From the NCBI GenBank assembly GCA_013203145.1, contig JABMOV010000024.1, forward strand, positions 1-32,239: a DNA stretch of 32,239 nt. Reading direction: 5' to 3'. Below the pieces are notes generated by a model. It saw nothing but the letters and a program-made list of their open reading frames with translations, was not told the DNA's origin and did not search any database. Source of the DNA: Fidelibacterota bacterium. GTDB lineage: Bacteria > Fidelibacterota > Marinisomatia > Marinisomatales > JABMOV01. Each line of letters starts with the position of its first letter. Within the stretch, counting starts at the first letter, position 1. Below are positions 1-8,326 of the stretch, in pieces. Both the position numbers and the translations under genes were made by a program.

Positions 1-331
1 ATTACTTGATAATGGACTTCAAAATGAGAAACCTAATCAGACTCCAACCAAATTCGGACGCGGTGTTGGTGCCACAGAAGTACCACGGGGAATCTTGTAT
101 CATGAATACGATTATGATCGAAAGGGAAATATTGTTACAGCTAACTGTATTATTCCCACTGGACAAAATCTTGGCAATATTGATTTCGACATAAAGAAAC
201 TGGTTCCTGAAATCATCGATAAATCCAAAAAAGATATCACCAAGCATTTAGAAATGCTCGTGCGTGCTTATGATCCATGTATTTCATGTTCCGTACATAT
301 GCTCAACGTGGAGTTTATCGAAGAAGACTAA
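1..331 (+). CDS. [NiFe]-hydrogenase large subunit, group 3 (probably 3b), 3' part only
   Basis: Only the last ~109 codons are present (reading frame from base 2); the 5' part lies outside the window. The fragment carries GRGVGATEVPRGILYHEY, the conserved stretch of cytoplasmic group 3 hydrogenase large subunits, and then the C-terminal motif DPCISCSVH. In this motif the two cysteines bind the NiFe centre and the final His precedes the maturation cleavage site. Ten residues (MLNVEFIEED) follow the His and would be the removable extension, which fits the protease gene that starts at the stop codon (TAATG, 1-base overlap). The wording DPCISCSVH resembles archaeal and bacterial group 3b (NADP-linked, sulfhydrogenase-like) enzymes. 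That subgroup is an inference because the partner subunits are not in view. The enzyme would exchange electrons between H2 and a nicotinamide cofactor in the cytoplasm. Confidence 0.93.
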   Translation, partial: LLDNGLQNEKPNQTPTKFGRGVGATEVPRGILYHEYDYDRKGNIVTANCIIPTGQNLGNIDFDIKKLVPEIIDKSKKDITKHLEMLVRAYDPCISCSVHMLNVEFIEED

Positions 332-801
332 TGTCTATTACTCCATTAAAAATCATTGCAGTGGGCAACAGCTTTTATGGGGACGATGGTATCGGTGAGG
401 CCGTATTGCATGCTCTAAGAGACATCCCTGAAATGAAAGATATTCCACTAATTGATGCTGCCACGGATGCCATTGGACTTATCGACCATTTCACAAATAC
501 TGATCATGTGATTCTAATCGACGCTGCGCAAATGGGAGCTAATCCTGGGACAGTAAAAGTGATGGACGAAACAAAAGCCAGATTGGCCATTCAGCAAGAT
601 CATATTTCCTTGCATGGTATTAGTATTGCAGATACAATTGAACTGGCGCGAAAAATAGATTCTTTGCCGAAAAAGATTACTATCATTGGTATTGAACCGG
701 AGCAACTAATTATTAATACAGGATTATCCAAAAATGTTAAAAAGGCTATCCCAATTGTGATGTCAAATATTCTCACCCTTTATAACAACCAATTTTTATA
801 A
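331..801 (+). CDS. Hydrogenase maturation protease (HycI/HyaD/HybD family)
   Basis: A 156-residue endopeptidase that removes the C-terminal extension of the hydrogenase large subunit after nickel insertion. The N-terminal GNSFYGDDGIG motif, the LIDAAQMG motif and SLHGIS supply a predicted nickel-sensing triad of Asp19, Asp64 and His95, equivalent to the Glu/Asp, Asp and His of HybD and HycI. Length matches the family (~150-165). I chose the ATG at 331 because it overlaps the stop of the large-subunit gene (TAATG) and puts the GN motif close to the N terminus. A longer reading from 277 would add 18 residues that overlap the upstream coding sequence and have no family counterpart. Translational coupling to its own substrate is typical of hydrogenase operons. 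Family assignment is firm; which named subtype it is cannot be told. Confidence 0.93.
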   Translation: MSITPLKIIAVGNSFYGDDGIGEAVLHALRDIPEMKDIPLIDAATDAIGLIDHFTNTDHVILIDAAQMGANPGTVKVMDETKARLAIQQDHISLHGISIADTIELARKIDSLPKKITIIGIEPEQLIINTGLSKNVKKAIPIVMSNILTLYNNQFL

Positions 802-815
802 TATCGAGGTAAGCT

Positions 816-1205
816 ATGTCCAAAACAATCATGATAATCGATGATGATATTGATCTGGTAGAAGCTATGCGCATTACGTTAGAATCTACCGGATTTGATG
901 TAATTGATGCACAAGAAGGCATTAAGGGATTGGAGATAATTCGGGAAAAATACCCAGATTTACTCATTTTGGATGTAATGATGGGAACACAAGACGAAGG
1001 ATTTCAATTAGCCTATACGTTGCGAAGTAATCCAGATACAAAAGATTTGCCTATTATTATGGTCACTGCAGTTGGTACACAGACCGGTTATCATTTTGAT
1101 CCAAGCAAAGATGAGAATTTCCTGCCTGTAGATGAATTCATTGAAAAACCTGTAAACCCGCAAAAACTAGTCGATGCTATAAATAGGAATTTGCCCGTTG
1201 TCTGA
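816..1205 (+). CDS. Stand-alone response-regulator receiver protein (CheY-like)
   Basis: A 129-residue single receiver domain with no output domain. The acidic pocket is DDD at residues 9-11, the phospho-acceptor is Asp53 in LILDVMMG, the switch Thr84 is in IIMVTA, and Lys111 is in EKPVNP. All the catalytic positions are intact, so it should accept phosphate. It starts 14 bases after the protease gene and its end overlaps the next gene, a histidine kinase, by 8 bases, so the two are very likely a cognate pair. With no DNA-binding domain it must act by protein contact or as a relay to another regulator. The insertion between the Thr and Lys motifs (GTQTGYHFDPSKDENFLPVD) is longer than in CheY. 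The partner in the hydrogenase pathway is unknown. Confidence 0.9.
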   Translation: MSKTIMIIDDDIDLVEAMRITLESTGFDVIDAQEGIKGLEIIREKYPDLLILDVMMGTQDEGFQLAYTLRSNPDTKDLPIIMVTAVGTQTGYHFDPSKDENFLPVDEFIEKPVNPQKLVDAINRNLPVV

Positions 1206-2532
1206 AAGCACCATAAATCACTTATCTGAATTTTCCTTTTTCACTCCGAATTCACTTCGCAGGAAATTACTATGGTTTATAAAGTTGAGATGGTTTGCAT
1301 CTATTGGCGCTTTTGTCTATGGACTTGTATTATCATATTTTTTTTCAGAAACCGCACAACTCTCTTCCCTGTTAATATGTGCGAGCCTACTCTTATCATT
1401 TAATATCATATTTGCACTATTTGCTCGATTAAACGAACCTACATCTATCGAGCGGGAAAAATATTTTTTGTTTGTGCAAATCTTCGCAGACATGTGTCTT
1501 CTGACAGCAATTATCCATTTTTCTGGTGGAATTGAAAATCCGCTATATTTCTTTTTTGTATTTTATATAATCATTACCAGTATTGTTACAGATCGACCAT
1601 CATTGCCTTTTATTGTGGCGGGTATTGATTGTGTTTTATTTACGTTCATGACTATTGGTGAACATGTTGGTTGGATTCAACATTATCATTTAGCATTGAT
1701 TTCCCATGAAATAACCATTATGATTTTTGCGATGCTCATTTTTTATACAACGATTTTTGTAAGCGCATATATTTCTATCTCCTTGATAGCTCGACATCGC
1801 AAAGTTAAGAATCTTATTCTTGAGCAAAATAAAAAGCTTGAAGAATCATCCGTTGAAAAAATGAAGTTTTTCCGTTTTGTTTCACATGAATTAAAATCAC
1901 CTATTGTTGCAATAGAAAGCACAGCTAATGTCATCACGGATGTCATGGCGGATAAAATTGATAACAAAGTCAAAAACTTGATGGAAAGAATTCAATCGCG
2001 GACGCAACAGATGCTATCTATGATAAAAGACCTTCTTGATATTTCATATAATCAATTGAGTGATGATAAGGGAGAATTGGTTAATCCATGCGAATTTTTA
2101 AAGTCGTTTATAGAAAATGAAAGACCATTAGCAGAGGCTAATAATATTTCATTGACCATTGATATTTGTTCAAAGAAGGCCAATCTTCTACTCGATAAAT
2201 TTAAATTAGAGAAAATCTTCAGTAATATTTTTGGGAATGCCATTCGATATACACCTGAAGGTGGAACTGTTACAGTTACAACAGACATAATAAATTCAAA
2301 TTGGATTCTAAATATAACCGATTCAGGAATTGGAATTGCATTAGAAGATCAGAATCAAATTTTTGATGAATTTTTCAGAGCAAAAAATGCCAAGGATCAT
2401 GTATCTATTGGTACAGGACTTGGGTTGAATATCGTTCAAAAATTTGTTGCAGAAATTAATGGATCTATTGAAATCCAAAGTGAATTAAACCAAGGCACAA
2501 TAGTTATAATCAAAGTCCCTGTCCATGAATAA
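1198..2532 (+). CDS. RegB/PrrB-like membrane sensor histidine kinase
   Basis: A 444-residue kinase. About six hydrophobic helices fill residues 22-200, followed by a short linker, a HisKA domain with the phospho-acceptor His230 in FFRFVSHELKSP, and a HATPase domain (N box NIFGNAIRYTPEGG, G1 DSGIGIA, G2 GTGLGLNIV). Residues 110-116 read GGIENPL inside the membrane region. This closely matches the GGxxNPF quinone-interaction motif of RegB/PrrB redox sensors, so ubiquinone or menaquinone redox state is the likely signal (inference). The start is TTG at 1198, overlapping the receiver gene by 8 bases; there is no in-frame ATG before the third helix, so the rare start is needed to keep the membrane domain whole. 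The RegB HxxN phospho-acceptor context is replaced by HELKSP, so it is RegB-like rather than a true RegB. It probably phosphorylates the upstream receiver protein. Confidence 0.88.
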   Translation: MSESTINHLSEFSFFTPNSLRRKLLWFIKLRWFASIGAFVYGLVLSYFFSETAQLSSLLICASLLLSFNIIFALFARLNEPTSIEREKYFLFVQIFADMCLLTAIIHFSGGIENPLYFFFVFYIIITSIVTDRPSLPFIVAGIDCVLFTFMTIGEHVGWIQHYHLALISHEITIMIFAMLIFYTTIFVSAYISISLIARHRKVKNLILEQNKKLEESSVEKMKFFRFVSHELKSPIVAIESTANVITDVMADKIDNKVKNLMERIQSRTQQMLSMIKDLLDISYNQLSDDKGELVNPCEFLKSFIENERPLAEANNISLTIDICSKKANLLLDKFKLEKIFSNIFGNAIRYTPEGGTVTVTTDIINSNWILNITDSGIGIALEDQNQIFDEFFRAKNAKDHVSIGTGLGLNIVQKFVAEINGSIEIQSELNQGTIVIIKVPVHE

Positions 2533-2998
2533 ACTGAAAATTGGTGGAATCCTATCCCAAAAGGGATTAGTGATGTTAAAGCTCCTGGGAATTCCAAATC
2601 AACCTGGATTCGCAGGAAGAATATTAACTGTTCTTGGAGAAGAAAATATCAACTTACATTTTATTGCTGAAAATGAAGATATCCGGAATCGGGGAAATAT
2701 TACAATATGTGTTTCGGATGATCAAGAAACAAAAGCACTCAGCCTATTACGTGAGCACAGTCAGGATTGGAAACAAATCACATTATCCAGTGAAGAGCAT
2801 ATTTCAGCGTTAACAGTGTATGGTCCTCACTTTAGAGAAAAACCTGCTATCTGTGGAAAGATGTGCTCTACTCTTGGTCTAAACAACGTAAATATCCTTG
2901 GGATGTCCACTTCCATTTCTTCTATTTGTTGTCTCATATCTGATCAGGATTACGATAAAGCATATTCTGCGCTTTTGGACGTTTTTGAACTTCCATGA
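2525..2998 (+). CDS. Protein of two ACT domains (aspartate-kinase-like regulatory domain)
   Basis: A 157-residue protein that appears to be two tandem ACT domains. The first begins near MLKLLGIPNQPGFAGRILTV (about residues 17-85). The second begins near HISALTVYGPHFREKPAI and ends with DYDKAYSALLDVFELP, a C terminus typical of aspartate-kinase ACT pairs (AHxxFxL). No kinase domain is present. It overlaps the kinase gene by 8 bases (ATG inside its last codons), so it belongs to the same transcript. Free-standing ACT pairs usually bind amino acids and modulate an enzyme. Here it may be a small-molecule input for the signalling pair, or may belong functionally with the MetX-like gene that follows (inference). 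A start at the internal Met at 2573 is also possible. Confidence 0.75.
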   Translation: MNKLKIGGILSQKGLVMLKLLGIPNQPGFAGRILTVLGEENINLHFIAENEDIRNRGNITICVSDDQETKALSLLREHSQDWKQITLSSEEHISALTVYGPHFREKPAICGKMCSTLGLNNVNILGMSTSISSICCLISDQDYDKAYSALLDVFELP

Positions 2999-3032
2999 TC
3001 AATATTATTTTTCAGATTTAGTAAATTCATAC

Positions 3033-4043
3033 ATGCGATTCCTCAAGATTAATATATTACTGCTTTGTACCATCCTATTGGGATCTGGTAATCAAGAATA
3101 TCTATCCATCGGTGACTTCAAACTTGAAAATGGCAAATCGATTGAGAATTGTACAATTGGTTTTCAACGATTTGGAAGAACAAATCATGATTCATCAAAT
3201 ATAGTCGTCGTTCCTACATGGTTTAGTGGGAAAAGCGATCATGTGGCCAACTTGGTTGGCGAAAATAATCTATATGACAGTACACGGTATCACATCATCA
3301 TTATAGATGCCTTAGGAAATGGTGTGTCCACTTCTCCTTCAAATAGTCCTGTGCAAAAAAATGAGGAATTCCCGTCGATTACAATTTATGATATGGTTCG
3401 TAGCCAATACATTTTACTCCATGATAAAATGGAGATTCACGATGTTCATGCTATCGTAGGTGGATCCATGGGCGGGATGCAGACCTTTCAATGGATAGTT
3501 TCTTATCCCAACTTTTCCACAAAGGCAATATCCTATGTAGGATCCCCTTGGCCATCCACCTATAGTAAACTGATTTGGGAAACTGAGCTTTTGATCATTG
3601 AGAGTGGATTAAAAAACCATAAACCTGATTCTCTTATCGCAGAGCAAGTGGCTATGGTTCAATTACTTACTGCCTATACGCCTGCATATCGAAATAGAAA
3701 AACAGATCCACCTGATTTACTGAAATTCCAAAATGATTATATTGCTCGTTTCTCGCGAAACTTCAATTCATATAATTGGATTTGTCAGTTGAATGCGATG
3801 AATTATCATGATATACACCGATATATTTCAAAGAGTGATGAAATCCCTTCAATTCTTAATTCAACTGATATCCTACTCATGGTGTCAAAACAAGATCATT
3901 TAGTTACACCAGGACCTGCCTTGAAGTTCGCCGGTGAATATGATATCAAGACTCATATATTCGATAACGATTGTGGACATTTAGCACCTGGATGTGAGAA
4001 AAATGAATTCATAAGAATCGTAAATCAATTCATATCACAATGA
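3033..4043 (+). CDS. Exported MetX-like alpha/beta hydrolase (homoserine O-acetyltransferase family)
   Basis: A 336-residue alpha/beta-hydrolase of the homoserine/serine O-acetyltransferase family. The nucleophile elbow is GGSMGGMQ with Ser145, the acid is Asp288 in SKQDHLVTP, and the base is His316 in DCGHLAPG, in the usual order and spacing. The N terminus (MRFLKINILLLCTILLGSG) is a clear hydrophobic signal peptide with no lipobox Cys, so the enzyme is predicted to be periplasmic or secreted. That is odd for methionine biosynthesis and suggests a different acyl substrate or an esterase role. I chose the ATG at 3033, which begins this signal peptide; an open frame extends back to 2898 but only over the 3' end of the ACT gene. 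The gap to the ACT gene is 34 bases, so co-transcription is likely. Family assignment is firm; substrate is unknown. Confidence 0.8.
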   Translation: MRFLKINILLLCTILLGSGNQEYLSIGDFKLENGKSIENCTIGFQRFGRTNHDSSNIVVVPTWFSGKSDHVANLVGENNLYDSTRYHIIIIDALGNGVSTSPSNSPVQKNEEFPSITIYDMVRSQYILLHDKMEIHDVHAIVGGSMGGMQTFQWIVSYPNFSTKAISYVGSPWPSTYSKLIWETELLIIESGLKNHKPDSLIAEQVAMVQLLTAYTPAYRNRKTDPPDLLKFQNDYIARFSRNFNSYNWICQLNAMNYHDIHRYISKSDEIPSILNSTDILLMVSKQDHLVTPGPALKFAGEYDIKTHIFDNDCGHLAPGCEKNEFIRIVNQFISQ

Positions 4044-4139
4044 TTATCAATGTCTTCTGTAAGACACAAATAAATATGATACTTTATTCATTTATCAATT
4101 TGTTGTATGTTTACACCACCTCCAAATAAGGAATTGACC

Positions 4140-4559
4140 ATGAATAGAAAATCGATATCAATATTAGTTTTGCTTTTACTCGTTTTTGTAATCGCGATCC
4201 CAGCGATTGCCAGTGACACCGATTCTCCCACCATATTATGTGGAAAATGTGGAGAAGTAAAAGGATCCGATAACTGTTGTAATGCTGATGCAGAACGACA
4301 TGATTGTGGTGCAATAAAAGGTTCACCTGGTTGTTGCAAAATTGCAGAAGACGGAAAAGATCTCACACTATGCGATCATTGCGGACAAGTAAAAGGCAGT
4401 GATCAATGTTGTGCTGAAGGCGCAGAAATCTGTGATCATTGTGGAAAAGCAAAAGGTTCGCCTGGATGTTGCCTAAAAGTTGAAAAAGAAAATGACTCTC
4501 ATAATGACCATGATGACGATGACGACGATGACGACGATCACGATCACGACAAAATGTAA
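4140..4559 (+). CDS. Exported Cys-repeat protein with Asp/His tail (putative metal binder)
   Basis: A 139-residue protein that I do not recognise by name. A signal peptide (MNRKSISILVLLLLVFVIA, cleavage near AIAS) is followed by four tandem units of the form C-x2-C-G-x2-K-G-S-x2-C-C at about residues 34-120. Units 1, 3 and 4 have all four cysteines. Unit 2 (HDCGAIKGSPGCC) has His where the first Cys should be. Units alternate KGSD and KGSP, suggesting duplication of a two-unit block. The C terminus is a run of Asp ending HDHDKM. Clustered thiols plus an acidic His tail strongly suggest binding of a soft or transition metal outside the cytoplasm, but no function is known to me. The ATG at 4140 has an AAGGAA ribosome site 7-8 bases upstream. 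A strong terminator follows. Confidence 0.8.
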   Translation: MNRKSISILVLLLLVFVIAIPAIASDTDSPTILCGKCGEVKGSDNCCNADAERHDCGAIKGSPGCCKIAEDGKDLTLCDHCGQVKGSDQCCAEGAEICDHCGKAKGSPGCCLKVEKENDSHNDHDDDDDDDDDHDHDKM

Positions 4560-4590
4560 TTGATCCTGAGAGCAAGACCGTTAGACAATG

Positions 4591-4621
4591 AAAAAGCCCC
4601 AAGATTATTGGGGCTTTTTTT
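4591..4621. terminator. Bidirectional rho-independent terminator
   Basis: AAAAAGCCCCAA-gatta-TTGGGGCTTTTTT: a perfect stem of GCCCC/GGGGC extended by A-T pairs, with T-runs readable on both strands. It lies between the convergent Cys-repeat gene (ends 4559) and the tyrosine phenol-lyase gene (stop at 4640 on the minus strand) and can serve both. Confidence 0.93.
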
Positions 4622-4639
4622 CTTATACTATATCAACAA

Positions 4640-6025
<1,386 letters not shown>

Positions 6026-6242
6026 TTAGTCCCCTAATTTTAAAAGTGTTTTTTTTGATTAAATCTTCTACCAAAAGTTATGGAGGTTTTGCCATGGTCT
6101 TCTATTCCTATTGTAGTAATATATTATAAGAGTTTGATTAAAATAGATGACAGCAAGAAACAGGACAACTTCTATTCTTATTATATCTCAGAACTTACAA
6201 TTGGAGCAAATAATTGAGGATTTACTAAAGGGAGCGATCATC

Positions 6243-6938
6243 ATGAAAAAAACAATAGTTCTGTTTATGTTATTATTTAGTTTTGTATTTAGTCAGAATG
6301 AAGAAATATATCCAATTACAATAAATGAAAAATTTCCTGATATTACTTTATCAACTCAGGATGGGGATAAAGTTTCCCTTACTGATTTACGCGGTAAGAA
6401 AGTGATGCTTATTTTTTTAAGAGGAAGAGTAACACCGACTGTGTGGTGTCCTATTTGTCAATATCAATATTTGGAAATGGTAAACCTCAATGAAGAAGAA
6501 AATCTAAAAGAACGTGCTAATATGGAGATATTTTTCGTCTTACCATATAGTTCAGATACTTTAGACCATTGGATTAGCGCATTCCCAAAAAGTCTTGAGT
6601 CCATCGAAAAATGGAAGAATCCTGAAAACGCTGATAGCCTATCCAAAGGACAGATTGAATGGATGGAATATGCAAGAGAGTTCTTCCCCTATTCATTCGA
6701 TTTTTCAGTAAATGATTTTGAAATAACTCTACCAATTTTATTTGACGAAGATCGGAAAGTATCTAAAGGATTAATGTTATTTAAGGAAGAATGGGGCGGG
6801 ACAAAAGTAGACCAAAATATTCCAACAATATTTATTATTGATGAAAAAGGTTATGTAAAGTTCAAATATCTTAGCCAATATACAAACGATAGACCTGACG
6901 CTAAATATATCAAAAAGTATATTGAAAAAATGTTTTAG
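6243..6938 (+). CDS. Exported thioredoxin-fold / AhpC-TSA-like protein
   Basis: A 231-residue protein with a signal peptide (MKKTIVLFMLLFSFVFSQ) and a thioredoxin-like fold of the AhpC/TSA-redoxin type. The domain begins with FPDITLSTQDGDKVSLTDLR, a classic TlpA/peroxiredoxin opening, followed by KVMLIFLRGR and a WCPICQ motif. That motif gives a CxxC redox pair rather than the single peroxidatic Cys of most peroxiredoxins. The C-terminal half has the usual NIPTIFIIDEKGYVKFKY strand-turn with cis-Pro. It is probably a periplasmic thiol-disulfide oxidoreductase or a peroxiredoxin-like reductase. I chose the ATG at 6243, which starts the signal peptide and follows GGGAG by 7 bases; the open frame extends 32 codons further upstream without any signal. 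It stands alone; its promoter must lie in the 220-base divergent region shared with tpl. Confidence 0.82.
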   Translation: MKKTIVLFMLLFSFVFSQNEEIYPITINEKFPDITLSTQDGDKVSLTDLRGKKVMLIFLRGRVTPTVWCPICQYQYLEMVNLNEEENLKERANMEIFFVLPYSSDTLDHWISAFPKSLESIEKWKNPENADSLSKGQIEWMEYAREFFPYSFDFSVNDFEITLPILFDEDRKVSKGLMLFKEEWGGTKVDQNIPTIFIIDEKGYVKFKYLSQYTNDRPDAKYIKKYIEKMF

Positions 6939-7015
6939 CGAACGATACTTCCTACCATAGAAATCTTAAAACGTCAATTAAACTCAAATTAACTGGTTTT
7001 AGTATCTAATTCCTT

Positions 7016-8326
7016 TCAGGTTTTGGCTATAACATTTGATTCCCGCTCTTCCATCGACACACAACCGGGCACCGGGCAGATTAACTGGCACAGATTGCAT
7101 CCAACACATTCATCTTCATCAACAAATGGAACGTAATCTGGAATTTGACTGTCAGCTTGATGGATTACTGACGGTTTTATTTCTGATCTTGGATGCGATC
7201 CATGATCTGATTCACCATGATAAGCAGAACAATCATTTTGTCGTGTATGAATACATTGGTGGGCGCCATCCAAGCAGGCAATATAGCATAACTGGCATCC
7301 AATACACTTTTCAGCATCAATAGTTGCGCGAACACGATAATTTAAATCCAGATTTCCCCATTCAGTGAAATGTGGAATTGCTTTTCCAATCAACTCCGTC
7401 ACTGATGTCATTTTCATATCGTCGAGGTAATTGGAAAGTCCGTCAATCATATCTTCAACGATTCGATACCCATAATGCATCACTGCCGTACAAACCTGCA
7501 CACTGGTTGCTCCCAGAGCGATAAACTCCGCAGCATCACGCCAGTCACCAATTCCACCAATCCCTGAGATGGGTATATTAATACGAGTATCCCTAGCCAA
7601 GGCAGCTACCATATGCAGTGCAATGGGTTTAACGGCTGGTCCACAATAACCACCATTCGTGCTTTTGTCTCTTACAGAAGGCAGAGGAACTAGCGTGTCC
7701 AGATTGACACCAATAATTGATTTTATCGTATTGATAAGAGATAGACCATGGGCACCACCTTTTGCTGCGGCAAATCCAGGATCAAGGATATCGGTAACAT
7801 TCGGTGTTAGTTTGACTAAAACAGGTGTATTGGCATAATCCACAACCCAGGAAGTAAGTTCCTGTAATATTTCTGGTTCTTGTCCTACTGCACTGCCCAT
7901 GCCCCGTTCGCACATCCCATGGGGACACCCAAAATTCAATTCCAATCCATCAGCACCAGCATCTTCTGCTCGCCGGATTATATCTTCCCATTCCTGTTTG
8001 GTTTCCACCATGAGAGATACCATTACTGCATGATTTGGGTAACGTTTTTTCACTTCATAAATTTCTTTAAAATTTGTATCCAGAGGACGGTCCGTAATAA
8101 GCTCGATATTATTTAAGCCGGACATGCGGTTTCCTTTATGATCCACTGCCCCTAACCGCGATGACACATTTACAATTGGTTTACCCAGAGTTTTCCAGAC
8201 GGCGCCTCCCCATCCTGCATCAAAGGCTCGCATAACCTGTTCCCCGCAATTGGAGGGTGGTCCAGATGCTAACCAGAAAGGATTTGGGCTCTTGATTCCG
8301 CACATATTAATCGATAGATCAGCCAT
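7016..8326 (-). CDS. preA: NAD-dependent dihydropyrimidine dehydrogenase, PreA subunit
   Basis: A 436-residue subunit that reduces uracil or thymine to the dihydro form, first step of the reductive pathway. It has an FMN-binding TIM barrel like dihydroorotate dehydrogenase (residues 1-330) with LASGPPSNCGE near the start, the active-site loop NFGCPHGMCERGMGSAVGQ with the catalytic Cys134, KLTPNVTDI, NGGYCGPAVKPIAL and ISGIGGIGDWRDAAEF. Two [4Fe-4S] motifs follow: CIGCQLCYIAC at 341-351 and CVGCNLCQLIC from 407. The linker between them is about 55 residues and His-rich with extra Cys, clearly longer than I recall for E. coli PreA. I chose the ATG at 8326: it follows AAAGGA by 6 bases, gives the family N terminus MADLSI, and overlaps the preT stop by 8 bases. 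It is the last gene of the pyrimidine operon. Confidence 0.93.
   Translation of the reverse strand: MADLSINMCGIKSPNPFWLASGPPSNCGEQVMRAFDAGWGGAVWKTLGKPIVNVSSRLGAVDHKGNRMSGLNNIELITDRPLDTNFKEIYEVKKRYPNHAVMVSLMVETKQEWEDIIRRAEDAGADGLELNFGCPHGMCERGMGSAVGQEPEILQELTSWVVDYANTPVLVKLTPNVTDILDPGFAAAKGGAHGLSLINTIKSIIGVNLDTLVPLPSVRDKSTNGGYCGPAVKPIALHMVAALARDTRINIPISGIGGIGDWRDAAEFIALGATSVQVCTAVMHYGYRIVEDMIDGLSNYLDDMKMTSVTELIGKAIPHFTEWGNLDLNYRVRATIDAEKCIGCQLCYIACLDGAHQCIHTRQNDCSAYHGESDHGSHPRSEIKPSVIHQADSQIPDYVPFVDEDECVGCNLCQLICPVPGCVSMEERESNVIAKT

Noticed and set aside
3..14. TACTTGATAATG at 3-14 is repeated in inverted form at the last twelve bases of the window (32228-32239), like terminal inverted repeats.
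   Set aside because: The left copy is inside the hydrogenase coding sequence and the right copy is beside an AT-rich broken ORF; most likely chance or an assembly-edge effect, not a mobile element.
6094..6129. Eleven-codon frame MVFYSYCSNIL with a GGAGG site seven bases upstream, between tpl and the thioredoxin-fold gene; it contains two Tyr and could be a tyrosine leader peptide like TnaC.
   Set aside because: It lies on the strand opposite to tpl, so it cannot be its leader, and nothing links Tyr codons to the thioredoxin-fold gene. No attenuator hairpin was seen.
7880..7930. PreA loop reads GMGSAVGQ, which at first suggested loss of a catalytic Cys.
   Set aside because: The catalytic Cys of this family is the one before Pro-His-Gly-Met, and Cys134 there is present.
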